Notes: generated from the sequence alone by a model not told the origin. Positions 45,414 to 56,020 are shown, counted from the first letter of the stretch. The stretch is DNA of 64,000 bases from Verrucomicrobiota bacterium (GCA_018970725.1 JAGWVU010000010.1:1-64000); one strand, 5' to 3'. Program-made: numbers and translations.

Positions 45414-48196
45414 CCGGCCACGTCCGGGCAACTGCAGACGAGGTGTCTGTCTCCGTGGACATTATCGATGCGCGAGACCGGCGGCCAGTATTTGTGGATC
45501 TTTGTCCAAGGGGCGGGGAAGGCCGCGGCTTCCCGGGAATACGGTCGGTCCCAACTCTCCGACAACAGGATGGCGGCCGGGTGGGGCGCCTGTTTGAGCG
45601 GGTTGTTTTCACGATCCGCCTGGCCGTTGGCGATCGCCATGATCTCGCCATGAATGGCGATCATGGCGTCGCAGAATCGATCCAACTCCTCACGGGACTC
45701 GCTCTCCGTCGGTTCGACCATGAGCGTTCCGGGCACCGGCCAGGACATGGTGGGAGCGTGGAAACCATAATCGATGAGACGCTTGGCGACGTCCTCCACC
45801 TCCACTCCGGCGCACTCTTTGAAGGGCCGGAGATCGAGGATGCATTCGTGGGCCACAAGTCCGCCCGGTCCGCGGTAGAGCACGGGATAAAAGCGCTCGA
45901 GGCGGCGGGCGATGTAATTGGCGTTGAGGATGGCCCATTGGGTCGCCCGGGTCAGGCCCCCCGCCCCCATCATGGCAATGTACATCCAGGAAATCGTGAG
46001 GATGCTGGCGCTGCCGAAGGGGGCGGCGCTGACCGGTCCGGACCCGGAGGACAAATGAAACGGATGTCCCGGCAGATACGGAGCGAGATGGGCGGCCACG
46101 CCGATCGGTCCCACGCCCGGCCCCCCACCCCCGTGCGGGATGCAAAAGGTCTTGTGCAAGTTGAGATGGCAAACGTCGGCCCCGAGTTCCGCCGGGGAAC
46201 AGATCCCGACTTGGGCGTTGAGGTTGGCACCGTCCATGTAGACTTGGCCTCCGTGGTGGTGGACCAACCGGCTGATCTCCCGGATGCCTTCTTCAAACAC
46301 GCCGTGCGTGGAGGGATACGTCACCATCACCGCCGCGAGACGGTCGCCGTGGGCCGCGGCCTTGGCCTCCAGATCCACTAGGTCCACGTTCCCGTGGGCA
46401 TCGCACCGGACCGGGACCACTTTCATCCCGGCCATGACCGCGCTGGCGGGATTGGTTCCATGGGCCGACATCGGGATCAGGCAGATGTCGCGTCCGCTCC
46501 CGCCGTGGGCGCGATGCCACCCGCGGATCGCGAGGAGACCCGCGTATTCCCCTTGGGACCCGGCGTTGGGCTGGAGGGATACGGCATCGAATCCGGTGGC
46601 CGCGGCCAGCCATCCCTCCAGATCGGCAATGAGTGCGGCATAGCCGTGCCATTGATCCGCCGGGGCGAACGGATGCAATCGGTTGACCTCCGGCCAGCTC
46701 AAGGGAGCCATCTCCGCCGCCGCATTCAGCTTCATGGTGCAGGATCCGAGCGGAATCATGCTGGTGGTGAGGGAGAGATCCTTGCTTTCCAAGCGGTGCA
46801 GATACCGCATCATCCCGGTCTCGGTATGGTGCCGGTGAAAGACATCCTGCGGCAGGAGCGGCGCTTGCCGGGGCCGCTCCAAGGGAGGAGCCTCCGCGGT
46901 GAAATCGATCCCCGCACCGAAGAGGGCCGCCAGCGCGCTCACCTCCGCCGGCGTCGAACGCTCGTCCAAGGTGATGCCGACCGCCCCGTCCGGGAACGCG
47001 CGCAAGTTATAGCCCGATTCCGTGGCCGCGGAGAGGATGGCGCGTTGCCGCTCCGGATCCATTGTCACCTTGACGGTATCGAACCCCGCCTCGCCCCCGA
47101 GGGCCCGGGCCAGCCTCCAGGCCAGGTCCCTCACCCGGTTGGCGATCCCGCGCAAGCCCTCCGGCCCGTGATAAACGGCATACATGGAAGCCGCCACTGC
47201 AAGGAGGACCTGGGCGGTGCAGATGTTGCTGGTGGCCTTCTCCCGGCGGATATGCTGTTCCCGGGTTTGCAGCGCCAACCTATAGGCCGGGAGCCCCGTG
47301 GCATCGCGCGATACCCCGACCAGCCGTCCCGGCAGCCGCCGTTTCAGGTCTTCCCGAACCGCCATGAAGGCGGCATGGGGCCCGCCGAATCCGAGCGGCA
47401 CGCCGAAGCGCTGACTGTTCCCGATCGCGATATCCGCGCCCCATTCCCCCGGAGTCTCGTGAAGGCAGAGGTAAAGCGGATCCGTGGCAGCGACGACCAG
47501 GGCCCCGGCCTCGTGCACCTTCCGGGCGAAGTCACGCGGATCGCACAGGGCCCCGTCCGTATCCGGCACTTGGACGAGAGCCCCGAAAAACGTTTCATCC
47601 GGCTCGAAGAGAGTCGGGTCTCCGATGACCAGTTGGATTCCGAGCGGCTCGGCGCGGGTCCGGACCACGGCGAGGGTCTGCGGGTGACAACGCGCGGAGA
47701 GGAAAAAGGCGGAGCGCTCCGGTTTGGAGGCGGCACAGAGGCTCATGGCCTCCGCGGCGGCGGTTCCCTCGTCGAGAAGGGAGGCGTTGGCGACATCGAG
47801 CCCGGTCAAATTGGCGACCATGGTCTGGAAGTTCAGAAGAGCCTCGAGGCGCCCTTGGGAGATTTCCGCCTGATACGGGGTGTAGGCGGTATACCACCCC
47901 GGATTCTCGAGGAGATTGCGTTGGATCACTGGCGGCGTGAAACAATCCGCATACCCCATCCCAATGAGACTGCGCTTCACCGCATTCCGGGACATAAGCC
48001 CCCGGAGACGGTCCAGTGCCTCCATCTCCCCTTCAGGCTCCGGCAAGACGAAGGGACGGCGGCGGCGGATGGCCTCGGGCACCGCGGCGTCAACCAAGGC
48101 TTCCACCGAGGGAAACCCGACTTCCCGCGCCATGCCGGCAGCCACTTCCTCGCTGGAGCCGAGATGCCGCTTGGGAAAACTGGGGAAGGAGCTCAC
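45404..48196 (-). CDS. gcvP: glycine dehydrogenase (decarboxylating), P-protein
   Basis: A 930-residue PLP enzyme, the P-protein of the glycine cleavage system: it decarboxylates glycine and passes the aminomethyl group to lipoylated GcvH. Both halves of the homodimer-like fold are present; [10 protein letters not shown] belongs to the first and [18 protein letters not shown], with PLP Lys682, to the second. The N-terminus [14 protein letters not shown] is the usual RHIGPS-type start; the only start codon before it is GTG at 48196, 17 bp after gcvH. Length is slightly short of the usual 950. gcvT is not in the window. Confidence 0.95.
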   Translation of the reverse strand: MSSFPSFPKRHLGSSEEVAAGMAREVGFPSVEALVDAAVPEAIRRRRPFVLPEPEGEMEALDRLRGLMSRNAVKRSLIGMGYADCFTPPVIQRNLLENPGWYTAYTPYQAEISQGRLEALLNFQTMVANLTGLDVANASLLDEGTAAAEAMSLCAASKPERSAFFLSARCHPQTLAVVRTRAEPLGIQLVIGDPTLFEPDETFFGALVQVPDTDGALCDPRDFARKVHEAGALVVAATDPLYLCLHETPGEWGADIAIGNSQRFGVPLGFGGPHAAFMAVREDLKRRLPGRLVGVSRDATGLPAYRLALQTREQHIRREKATSNICTAQVLLAVAASMYAVYHGPEGLRGIANRVRDLAWRLARALGGEAGFDTVKVTMDPERQRAILSAATESGYNLRAFPDGAVGITLDERSTPAEVSALAALFGAGIDFTAEAPPLERPRQAPLLPQDVFHRHHTETGMMRYLHRLESKDLSLTTSMIPLGSCTMKLNAAAEMAPLSWPEVNRLHPFAPADQWHGYAALIADLEGWLAAATGFDAVSLQPNAGSQGEYAGLLAIRGWHRAHGGSGRDICLIPMSAHGTNPASAVMAGMKVVPVRCDAHGNVDLVDLEAKAAAHGDRLAAVMVTYPSTHGVFEEGIREISRLVHHHGGQVYMDGANLNAQVGICSPAELGADVCHLNLHKTFCIPHGGGGPGVGPIGVAAHLAPYLPGHPFHLSSGSGPVSAAPFGSASILTISWMYIAMMGAGGLTRATQWAILNANYIARRLERFYPVLYRGPGGLVAHECILDLRPFKECAGVEVEDVAKRLIDYGFHAPTMSWPVPGTLMVEPTESESREELDRFCDAMIAIHGEIMAIANGQADRENNPLKQAPHPAAILLSESWDRPYSREAAAFPAPWTKIHKYWPPVSRIDNVHGDRHLVCSCPDVAGYS

Positions 48197-48213
48197 GGGA
48201 GAGGAATCCGGTT

Positions 48214-48591
48214 TCAGGAAATGACCGCGCGATACTGCTCCGGGGTGAGCAGATGATCCAGCCCGGTGCCGGACGCGATGCGGATCCGGAAGAGCCAGCC
48301 CGCGCCATAAGGGTCCGAATTGACCCCGCCCGGATCTTCCGCCAAAGGTTCGTTGATCTCCACGATTTCTCCCGGGACCGGGGCGTAGATTTCGCTGGCG
48401 GATTTGACCGATTCGATGACCGCGACGTTTTCCCCCGCCGTCACCTGGCGCCCGAGCTTGGGCAATTCGAGAAACACAACGTCGGTCAACTCCGCCTGGG
48501 CGTGGTCGGAGAGACCGACGGTGACGATCTCCCCCTCCAGCCGGGCCCATTCGTGACTGGGAGCGTATTTCAAGTCCGCCGGAACGTTCAT
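48214..48591 (-). CDS. gcvH: glycine cleavage system H protein
   Basis: A 125-residue lipoyl carrier that shuttles the aminomethyl group between P and T proteins. Lys63 in ESVKSAS is the lipoylation site; [12 protein letters not shown] and [16 protein letters not shown] are typical. Co-transcribed with gcvP 17 bp downstream. Upstream lies the tandem repeat; no glycine riboswitch was recognised. Confidence 0.96.
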   Translation of the reverse strand: MNVPADLKYAPSHEWARLEGEIVTVGLSDHAQAELTDVVFLELPKLGRQVTAGENVAVIESVKSASEIYAPVPGEIVEINEPLAEDPGGVNSDPYGAGWLFRIRIASGTGLDHLLTPEQYRAVIS

Positions 48592-48637
48592 TCGACCGTT
48601 TACTTACCCCTGCGGCCGGGGAGAGTCAATGCCGGGT

Positions 48638-48848
48638 GCCACCTCCCTTCAGGCGCAGCCCACATCCACCTTCAATCTTTTACCCCCAATCTTTTACCAG
48701 GGCCACCTCCCTTCAGGCGCAGCCCACATCCACCTTCAATCTTTTACCCCCAATCTTTTACCAGAGGCACCTCCCTTCAGGCGCAGCCCACATCCACCAC
48801 CAATCTTTTACCAGGGCCACCTCCCTTCAGGCGCGGGCCACATCCACC
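48638..48848. repeat. 64-bp direct tandem repeat reaching into the transglutaminase gene
   Basis: Two full 64-bp units begin at 48638 and 48702, a third at 48766 is shortened to 50 bp by loss of 14 bp, and a fourth partial unit begins at 48816 and runs into the 3' end of the adjacent gene. Each unit contains TTCAGGCGCAGCCCACATCC and one or two copies of CAATCTTTTACC. The last unit encodes, on the minus strand, the gene's final residues and stop. Confidence 0.9.
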
Positions 48849-49717
48849 CGGACACCGAGGGACTGAGTGCCGCTGCCGAGGAAAATGCCGCGCAAGGGCT
48901 GGACGTCGAAGTAGTCCCGGCCGATCGCCGCCACGATATGCCGCGGGCCGGGACAGAGATTGTTCGTGGGGTCGAAGGGCACCCACTCCAAGCCGGGGAC
49001 AAGCACCTCGACCCAAGCGTGCGAGGCATCGGCCCCCTGCAGCCGGGGTTTGCCGGGAGGGGGGGAGGTTTCGAGGTAGCCGCTGACATAGCGCGCCGCC
49101 AACCCGAGGCTCCGGAGACCGGAAAGGAGGAGATGGGCAAAGTCCTGACAGACACCTTGCCGCCCCGTGAAAACCTGCTGCACGCCGGTATGCACCTCGG
49201 TGCTGCCCGGGGCATAGCGGAAATCCCGGTGGATCCGCTTCATCAAATCCCGGCAACCCGCGAAGAGACCGATCCCGTCCGGGAAGGAGGTCAGGGTGTA
49301 GGCGCGCAGTTCCGCAAGGGGCGGCGTGGCCGGGGAAGCGAGACGGAAAGCCCCGATCCCCCGCGCCGCGTCCCCCCGCAAATCCCGGAGCCCCTCGACC
49401 ACCCCCTTCCAAGCCGGGTCCTCGAACCCGGTCTCCCAAGGCCGGGCGGCGGCGGAAATCCGCACCTCGCTGGTGGAGCGAACGAGCAACTTCTCATGGG
49501 AATGCTGCACGGAGAAAACATGGCGATGGTTCCCGAAGAAATCGACATGATCCCCGATCACCTCAGGCCGCGGCTCGATTGCCATGAAATGACCGGTGCG
49601 GGACTGGTAAGGCGTGTCCCGGGGACAGAGGCAGCACAAGCTGTGGCAGAGGTCGATGCGGCCGCTGTAGAGGTACGATGTCTCGTGGATGACGCGATAA
49701 CGGAATTCCTCGGGCAT
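48827..49717 (-). CDS. transglutaminase-like protein of an amide-bond gene set
   Basis: A 296-residue transglutaminase-superfamily protein with the typical N-terminal beta domain (YRVIHETSYLYSG) and a core with catalytic triad Cys190 (GVCQDFAH), His233 (SHAWVEV) and Asp249 (FDPTNN). No signal peptide. In bacteria such proteins are encoded with circularly permuted ATP-grasp/Alpha-E and DUF2126 proteins and are predicted to cleave or form peptide-like amide bonds. Its last seven codons lie inside the tandem repeat. 14 bp separate it from the preceding gene. Confidence 0.9.
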   Translation of the reverse strand: MPEEFRYRVIHETSYLYSGRIDLCHSLCCLCPRDTPYQSRTGHFMAIEPRPEVIGDHVDFFGNHRHVFSVQHSHEKLLVRSTSEVRISAAARPWETGFEDPAWKGVVEGLRDLRGDAARGIGAFRLASPATPPLAELRAYTLTSFPDGIGLFAGCRDLMKRIHRDFRYAPGSTEVHTGVQQVFTGRQGVCQDFAHLLLSGLRSLGLAARYVSGYLETSPPPGKPRLQGADASHAWVEVLVPGLEWVPFDPTNNLCPGPRHIVAAIGRDYFDVQPLRGIFLGSGTQSLGVRVDVARA

Positions 49718-49731
49718 GGCAAATCGGGGCT

Positions 49732-52308
49732 TCAGCGGTGCAGGGAGTGACTGAAGTAGGCCATCGTGAGTTCGTCGGAGAGCCTCAACAAACGCTTGCG
49801 CTGCCGCTTCAGCAAATCCCGCAGCTCCGGACGCGAACCATCCGCCGGATCTTGGGCCGCGAGTTGTTCCGGAGTGAAGCGCTGCAGATCCTTGCGCGAT
49901 TCCCGGACCAGATGCAGGGGGTTCCCCGCCTTGCCCGTGCCGTCCCGGGGCAGGAGCGCGAGGAATTGTTCCAAGCGATCGAACTGATAAGACAAGGACC
50001 GCGGATTGTTGTCCACGGAGATGAGCAAATCGATCACCCGGTGCGGCCGCAACTCGCGCCGGTAACGCCGCCGGAAGGTGACCAGGCTGTCCGCGATAAC
50101 CAGGACCGACTCACAGACGAGCGAGGCGACATCCGCTTCCAAGGGACTGGCGAGGCCGTGCTGCAGGAGTTCGATCAGCAGCAGGGCCCGTTCGATCCGT
50201 CGCCCGGCGTCCAACAGGCACCATCCCGCGTCCCGCGTCATGCTCTCCAGGGAAAGCCCGACAAACGCCGTCAGGTCGAGGAGGAGGCGATCCAGCGGCG
50301 CGTAATAATCGAAGACCGACTTGGCCGTCCGGCGCGCGTCCGTCCAGCCGTCCACGCAAGCCTCGATGGCCTGGAGGCTGGTGGCGGACCAGACGTCCCG
50401 GATCTCATGGGAAGCCCGTCGGAAGGAATCCAGAGCCACCGGAAGGCTTCCCGGAAGGGCATCCTCCTCCAGCAGCGAGGCCAGATCCGCCAGCCGATCC
50501 CGTCCCGCGGCAGGGGCGGGCGAAGCCAGCAACATCACTTCGTGAAAAGCTTGGAACAGGAAATCCTCGTGCCGGCCCTCGAGTTCCGAGTCCTGCTCGA
50601 ATCCCTCCACCCGGTTGCGCAAAATGCGGCGCAGATACCGCGCCGTGACGTCCACCCGTTCCGCGTAACGTCCGGTCCAAAACAGATTCTCACCGGTCCG
50701 GCTCGGGATATGCCCCGGGTTGGTCTCTTGCGCAGGCACACCCTCCGGCTTCCACAGGGTGACGTGCCTCGGCGGCGGCGTCTCCGAGCGGACCCAGACA
50801 TCCTTGGAAATCCCACCCGCCAGCGTGGAGACGACGTAACTCTGCAAGGCCGTGGCACGGGCCAATCCGCCCGGCAACACCCGCACCTCCCCGGAACGGG
50901 TCTGCAAACCGTAGGCCCGCAGAATGGCCGACCGCGGTTCCAAGGCCAATCCCTGCAAACAGGGCAACGTGGAGAAATGCACCTCCTCCTGCCCCACGTA
51001 GAGCCCGGGGTCGCCAAGAATCCGGTCCCGCAACGCGCCCAATTGCGCCTCGGAAAGGTTGCTCCCGTAAAGCGTCTGAAAGCCGGACCTGATGTCGATC
51101 CCCTTGATCACCATGGTCCGCAGGTTTGCCAGCACGTGTTGCAACTCCCGGGCTTGGCCACACCACCAGGTGGCCACCGTCGGCAGGATCAGTTCCTCCC
51201 CGAGCAAGGCCTTGGCAATGGCCGGCAAAAAGGGATGCAGGCCCGGAGTTTCCACCACCCCGGCCCCCGGATGATTCATCACCGTCACGTTGCCCGCCCG
51301 CATCGCTTGGAAGAGTCCCGGCACGCCGAACACGCTGCCCGCTTCCGCTTCCAGGGGATCAAGCATCCGCCCCGGCATGGCACGCCAGATCACGTCCACC
51401 GGTTGCAGCCCCCCCAGCGTCTTCAGCCAAACTTTCTGGTCCCGCACCGTCAAATCACCCGGCACCACCCGGACATACCCCAGATAGTTGGCGAGATAGG
51501 CCGTCTCGAATTCCTGCGCCTGCCCCTCGGGGGCCAGGATCACCACCCGCACCTCCCGCCCCTGGGACGGCGCGCTCTCCAACTCCATCCGCCATGCCCG
51601 GAAAAAATTCGCCAACCGGTGCACCTGGCATTGCTGGAACGTGGCGGGCAGGACACGGCTCAGGATGCTCCGGTTCTCCAGGGCAAAGCCAAGCCCGAAC
51701 GGACAATCCGCCCGCTGGTTCACCACCCACATGCGCCCCTCCGGCCCCCGGGCCAGATCCACCGCGGCCAAACTCAAACCCGGCACCGGAGCCGATTTTT
51801 TTCCGAAATTGACCAGCCCCGGAATTCCCCCGGCGCGTCCGCCCTTGCGATTCCGATCCCCTTCCAGAACAAACGGGCGGAGGAATCCACGGTCGCGATA
51901 GACGATCTCGAGCGGCAGGATTCCTTCCCGGATCAGCTTCTGCTCCCCGTAAAGATCCGCCAGAAGGGCCGAGCAGAGACGCACCCTTTGGGCGATCCCG
52001 GCCTCGATCCCGGCCCACTCGGCCGCCCCGAAAATCCAAGGCACCGGATCGAAACTCCACGGACCGCGCTTCCCGGCCACCCGTTGGACCGAATAGGAAA
52101 CGCCGATCTCCCTCACGAAACGGTTCGTCGCCTTGCTCCACGCCCGGTAAACCTTCTCACCCCCGTCCCGGCAAAGCGTGAGCCACTCGCGCCAGGGTTC
52201 CCGGACGGCTCCATGCCCGTCCAGCACCTCGTCATACGAGGACGGGCCCGGCCGGTAGATCTCCCCGGGCCTGCGCTTTGCCTCCGCCGTTTCGATGGCT
52301 CCCTCCAT
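49732..52308 (-). CDS. circularly permuted ATP-grasp ligase fused to Alpha-E domain
   Basis: An 858-residue fusion. The N-terminal part (about 70-520) is a circularly permuted ATP-grasp ligase of the DUF404/DUF407 type (EIVYRDRGFLRPFVLEGD, VVNQRADCPFGLGFALENR, NHPGAGVVETPG, IKGIDIRSGFQTLYG). From about 545 to the end is the all-helical Alpha-E (DUF403) domain, opening with SRTGENLFWTGRYAERVD. In many bacteria these are two genes; here they are one. The family is predicted from comparative genomics to form amide bonds on a peptide or small molecule using ATP; no substrate is established. Confidence 0.9.
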   Translation of the reverse strand: MEGAIETAEAKRRPGEIYRPGPSSYDEVLDGHGAVREPWREWLTLCRDGGEKVYRAWSKATNRFVREIGVSYSVQRVAGKRGPWSFDPVPWIFGAAEWAGIEAGIAQRVRLCSALLADLYGEQKLIREGILPLEIVYRDRGFLRPFVLEGDRNRKGGRAGGIPGLVNFGKKSAPVPGLSLAAVDLARGPEGRMWVVNQRADCPFGLGFALENRSILSRVLPATFQQCQVHRLANFFRAWRMELESAPSQGREVRVVILAPEGQAQEFETAYLANYLGYVRVVPGDLTVRDQKVWLKTLGGLQPVDVIWRAMPGRMLDPLEAEAGSVFGVPGLFQAMRAGNVTVMNHPGAGVVETPGLHPFLPAIAKALLGEELILPTVATWWCGQARELQHVLANLRTMVIKGIDIRSGFQTLYGSNLSEAQLGALRDRILGDPGLYVGQEEVHFSTLPCLQGLALEPRSAILRAYGLQTRSGEVRVLPGGLARATALQSYVVSTLAGGISKDVWVRSETPPPRHVTLWKPEGVPAQETNPGHIPSRTGENLFWTGRYAERVDVTARYLRRILRNRVEGFEQDSELEGRHEDFLFQAFHEVMLLASPAPAAGRDRLADLASLLEEDALPGSLPVALDSFRRASHEIRDVWSATSLQAIEACVDGWTDARRTAKSVFDYYAPLDRLLLDLTAFVGLSLESMTRDAGWCLLDAGRRIERALLLIELLQHGLASPLEADVASLVCESVLVIADSLVTFRRRYRRELRPHRVIDLLISVDNNPRSLSYQFDRLEQFLALLPRDGTGKAGNPLHLVRESRKDLQRFTPEQLAAQDPADGSRPELRDLLKRQRKRLLRLSDELTMAYFSHSLHR

Positions 52309-52379
52309 GCGCCTGATTCCGCTCCACCCTTAGCCCGCGCCGCCTCCGAACGCAAGGTCTGGGAAATCGCGAGGCCGGG

Positions 52380-55300
52380 TCAACGCACCGGATACCGTCC
52401 CCCGGCACTGGCGTTCTCCGGGGAAAACCGGAGGTCCAGGGTGGCGGGAAATTCCGGGAGCGGCTCCTCCGGCGGGATGAAGGCGATCCCCTTCGGACCG
52501 ACCCGCTCCACGTGGCGACCGTTGATCCGGGCCTGGGCCAGGCTGGTGGCGCGCGACTCCATTTCCGCAGGCGTATGCCCCCACTCCCAGAACCGGCTGA
52601 TGCGTCGCGATTCCGCCTCCAACGCGTTGACCGGAAACGAGGCGTAGGCCCTCCCGCCCGGATGACTGACGTGATAGACGCAGCCGCCGAGGGACTTGCG
52701 GTTCCGTTCATCGACGATGTCGAAGCAGAGCGGGGTCTGCTCGCCAATCGCGGGATGCAGCGCCGAATACGGGGCCCACGCCTTGTAGCGGACCCCGGCC
52801 ACGTATTCCTGATTCGTTCCGGTGGGAAAGAGCGGGAGCCGCCGCCCGTTGCAGGTGATGAGGTGTTTCCCCTCCACCGCTCCGCGCACCTTGACCTGGA
52901 GACGCTCCAACGAGGAATCGACGTAACGGGCGGTGCCCGAGGCGGTGCGTTCTTCCCCCAGCACGTGCCACGGCTCCAGGGCGAACCGGATCTCCAGTTC
53001 CACGCCTCCGTGCTGCACCCGCCCGTAAAGCGGGAACCGGAACTCGTGGAATGGCTTCAACCAGTCGAGCTCGAAGGGAAGTCCGGCCTCGCGCAGCTCC
53101 AAACAGACCTCCGCGATGTCCTGCCAGGCGAACTCTGGCAGGAGGAAACGGTCGTGCAGCGCGGTCCCCCAACGGACCAGCTTGTGATGATAGGGCCGTT
53201 CCCAGAACCGGGCGATCAGGGCCCGCACGAGAAGCGCTTGGACCAGGCTCATCCGCGGGTGGGGCGGCATCTCGAAAGCCCGCAATTCCAAGAGCCCCAA
53301 ACGCCCGGAAGCCGAGTCCGGGGAATAGAGTTTGTCGATGCAAAACTCCGTCCGGTGGGTGTTCCCGGTGAGATCGGTGAGCAGGTTGCGCAACGCCCGG
53401 TCCACGATCCAGGGGGACCCGGTGGTCTCCGGCAACTGCTGGAAGGCGATGTCGAGTTCAAAAAGCCGGTCCTCCATCACCTGATCCACCCGTGGCGCCT
53501 GGCTCGTCGGGCCAATGAACATCCCCGAAAAGAGGAAGGAGAGGCCGGGGTGATGTTGCCAATACGTGATCAGGCTCCGCAACAGCCCGGGCCGCCGCAG
53601 AAAGGGACTTGAGGCCGGGTGCTCCGCCCCGATCACCACGTGATTGCCGCCCCCCGTCCCGGTATGCCGGCCGTCGAGCATGAATTTCTCCGCGCCCAGG
53701 CGGGACAACCGCGCCTCCCGGTAGAGGGTTTCCGTGTGGAGAACCAGTTCCTCCCAGTTGCGCGAGGGATGGACGTTCACCTCGATGACGCCCGGGTCCG
53801 GCGTGACCTTGAGCTGTTCCAGGCGCGGATCACGCGGCGGTTCATAACCCTCGAGCACCACGGGCAGGCCGAATCGCGCCGCCACCCGTTCCACCACCGC
53901 CAGCAGGGTGAGGTAACGCTCCAACAACCCGCAGGGCGGGAAAAAGACGTGCAGCCGCTGCTCCCGCACTTCAAAGCAAAGGGCGGTCCGCGGCATCCAT
54001 TGCCGCACCCCCTCCGGAGTCAGGACATAACCATCCGCATCCTGCCAGCCTCCACCCGCTCCACCGTCCATCCACCGGGCATCTTCCCCTGCTCCGCCGC
54101 CCAACCCACTCCACGTGGCCGGATCCAACTCCGGATGGGTGGCCGGGTCCGGAGCCCGGCGCGGAATGGCGTCCGCCGGGAATTGCAGCAGCGGAGGCAG
54201 GCTCTCCAGCGGAGAGTGCTCCGGGAGAAAGTCGAGCGGGCGCTCACGGTTCAATGAATCCAAGGGCAGCCGGAATCCCAGCGGGGACGAGCCCGGGATC
54301 AGGAAAAGCTGCCCGCGCCGGAATTCCCAGCGCCCTCCCCGCCAACCTCCGTAAAGCTCATCGAAGTAGACCGGGATAACGAACCCAGAGGGCACCTCCA
54401 ACCCGCGCCGGATCAAGGCCGCCAGCGTCCGCCGTTCCAAGGAATCCGATTCCCCCGTCACCGTGATGACCTCGTCCGTGGGCAAGGCGGACGCTTTCCA
54501 CCGGTAGTATTCGGCATCCTCCAACGCCGGGTGGACACACCCGGGCGCGATGTGCAATTGGTCCGCCACGGCACGGGCGAAGGCTTCGCACTGCCCGATG
54601 TCCGAACTTCCCGGGGCCTGAAGATCCGCGAGCAGGTCCTGGCGCCCCCACAAAGCGTGCCCGTCTTTCCGCCAGAACAAACCATAAGCCCACCGCGGCA
54701 CCGGTTCCCCGGGATACCATTTCCCCTCGCCATACCAACGGATCCCGCTGGGCGCGAAGACTGTTTGCAAACGCTGGAGCAACTCACTCGCCCGCTCCCT
54801 TTTGAACGGACTGTCCGCCGTCGTGTTCCACTCCGGCCCATCCATGTCATCGATGGACACAAAGGTCGGCTCCCCACCCATCGTGAGCCGGACGTCCCCG
54901 TCCTCCAACCTCCGGTCCACCACCCGTCCGAGCGCTTGCACGGCTGCCCATTCATCCCCGGTGTAAGGCCGGGTCACCCGCGGATCCTCCCAAACCCGCC
55001 GCACGCTGTTCTCGTAACTGAACTCCGTCTCGCACTCGTCCACCGCCCCGGTGATCGGCGCCGCGCTCGAGGGCTCCGGCGTGCAGGCCAACGGGATATG
55101 CCCCTCAGACGCAAACAGGCCGGAGGTCGGGTCCAGGCCGACCCATCCCGCGCCCGGCAGAAAAACCTCGGCCCACGCGTGGAGATCCGTGAAATCCTTC
55201 TCAGGCCCGGCCGGACCTTCAAGCGGCTTCTCGTCAGGCACCAGTTGCACCAGATAACCGGAGACGAACCGCGCGGCCAAGCCCATGTGACGCAGCAGTT

Positions 55301-55868
55301 GCACCAACAAATAGGCGGAGTCCCGGCACGATCCAATGCCGCGCCCGAGCGTTTCCTCGCAACTCTGCACCCCGGGTTCCAACCGGATGGCATAGGAGAC
55401 CAGCTTCTGCACGTGCTGATTCAAATGCACCAGCAGGTCGTTCGTCCGCACCGCTTCCCGCGGCCACTCGCTGACAAAAAGATTCTTCAGCAAACGCCCG
55501 CCTTCCGATGGCTCGAGATACGGTTTTAACTCCCGCAGAAGCTCCGCTGGGTAATTGAAAGGAAAGGTCTCCGCATAGCCTTCCAGAAAGAAATCGAACG
55601 GATTGATCGCTATCATCTCCGCCGTCAGGTCCACCACCACCTCGAACTTGCGCGCCGGCTCCTTGAAGACGACCCGCGCCTCATAGTTCGAAAACGGATC
55701 CTGATTCAGGTTGAAGAAGTGTTCCTCCGGCTCGATCCGGATCGAATAGGATAGAATCCGCGTCCGGCAATGCGGCGCCGGCCGGAGCCGGATCACATGA
55801 GGGCTTAGCGTGACCAGACGGTCATACGTGTAGGTCGTGCGGTGACAAAGGGCAATGCGCGTGGCCAT
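52380..55868 (-). CDS. transglutaminase fused to DUF2126
   Basis: An 1162-residue protein. Residues 1-290 are a transglutaminase-like protease domain with Cys181 (GSCRDSA), His230 (LHAWAEV) and Asp246 (LDPTSG). The remainder (about 330-1162) is DUF2126 (COG4196), beginning GEPTFVSIDDMDGPEWN and including GRHTGTGGGNHVVIG and HRTEFCIDKLYSP; this domain resembles a carboxylate-amine ligase/glutamine-synthetase-like fold in published predictions. First gene of the three-gene leftward set; 71 bp before the ATP-grasp gene. Cytoplasmic: no signal peptide. Confidence 0.93.
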   Translation of the reverse strand: MATRIALCHRTTYTYDRLVTLSPHVIRLRPAPHCRTRILSYSIRIEPEEHFFNLNQDPFSNYEARVVFKEPARKFEVVVDLTAEMIAINPFDFFLEGYAETFPFNYPAELLRELKPYLEPSEGGRLLKNLFVSEWPREAVRTNDLLVHLNQHVQKLVSYAIRLEPGVQSCEETLGRGIGSCRDSAYLLVQLLRHMGLAARFVSGYLVQLVPDEKPLEGPAGPEKDFTDLHAWAEVFLPGAGWVGLDPTSGLFASEGHIPLACTPEPSSAAPITGAVDECETEFSYENSVRRVWEDPRVTRPYTGDEWAAVQALGRVVDRRLEDGDVRLTMGGEPTFVSIDDMDGPEWNTTADSPFKRERASELLQRLQTVFAPSGIRWYGEGKWYPGEPVPRWAYGLFWRKDGHALWGRQDLLADLQAPGSSDIGQCEAFARAVADQLHIAPGCVHPALEDAEYYRWKASALPTDEVITVTGESDSLERRTLAALIRRGLEVPSGFVIPVYFDELYGGWRGGRWEFRRGQLFLIPGSSPLGFRLPLDSLNRERPLDFLPEHSPLESLPPLLQFPADAIPRRAPDPATHPELDPATWSGLGGGAGEDARWMDGGAGGGWQDADGYVLTPEGVRQWMPRTALCFEVREQRLHVFFPPCGLLERYLTLLAVVERVAARFGLPVVLEGYEPPRDPRLEQLKVTPDPGVIEVNVHPSRNWEELVLHTETLYREARLSRLGAEKFMLDGRHTGTGGGNHVVIGAEHPASSPFLRRPGLLRSLITYWQHHPGLSFLFSGMFIGPTSQAPRVDQVMEDRLFELDIAFQQLPETTGSPWIVDRALRNLLTDLTGNTHRTEFCIDKLYSPDSASGRLGLLELRAFEMPPHPRMSLVQALLVRALIARFWERPYHHKLVRWGTALHDRFLLPEFAWQDIAEVCLELREAGLPFELDWLKPFHEFRFPLYGRVQHGGVELEIRFALEPWHVLGEERTASGTARYVDSSLERLQVKVRGAVEGKHLITCNGRRLPLFPTGTNQEYVAGVRYKAWAPYSALHPAIGEQTPLCFDIVDERNRKSLGGCVYHVSHPGGRAYASFPVNALEAESRRISRFWEWGHTPAEMESRATSLAQARINGRHVERVGPKGIAFIPPEEPLPEFPATLDLRFSPENASAGGRYPVR

Positions 55869-56020
55869 TGGCGGTGGGCTGGGATGTAACGATGATAAAT
55901 ATAACGGTTTTTTTCAGCCCGTCTTAAATTCAACCCTATGAAATTCCGAGCTTTTATTGAGCACCCGATCTCCTCCCGGCCGGATTTGTGGCACGGACAT
56001 TGCTCAGGGAAGGTGGTCTA

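Noticed and set aside
46394-48256. 620-codon open frame antisense to gcvP
   Set aside because: Antisense to conserved gcvP and without any family signature.
48592-48826. Glycine riboswitch upstream of gcvH
   Set aside because: I looked for the paired glycine-aptamer elements and saw none; the space is filled by the tandem repeat.
48638-48848. CRISPR-like array
   Set aside because: Units are tandem without unique spacers, and differ in length; this is a simple tandem repeat.
49738-52647. 969-codon open frame antisense to the ATP-grasp/Alpha-E gene
   Set aside because: Low-complexity Arg/Pro/Gln-rich translation with no motif; shadow of a well-supported gene.
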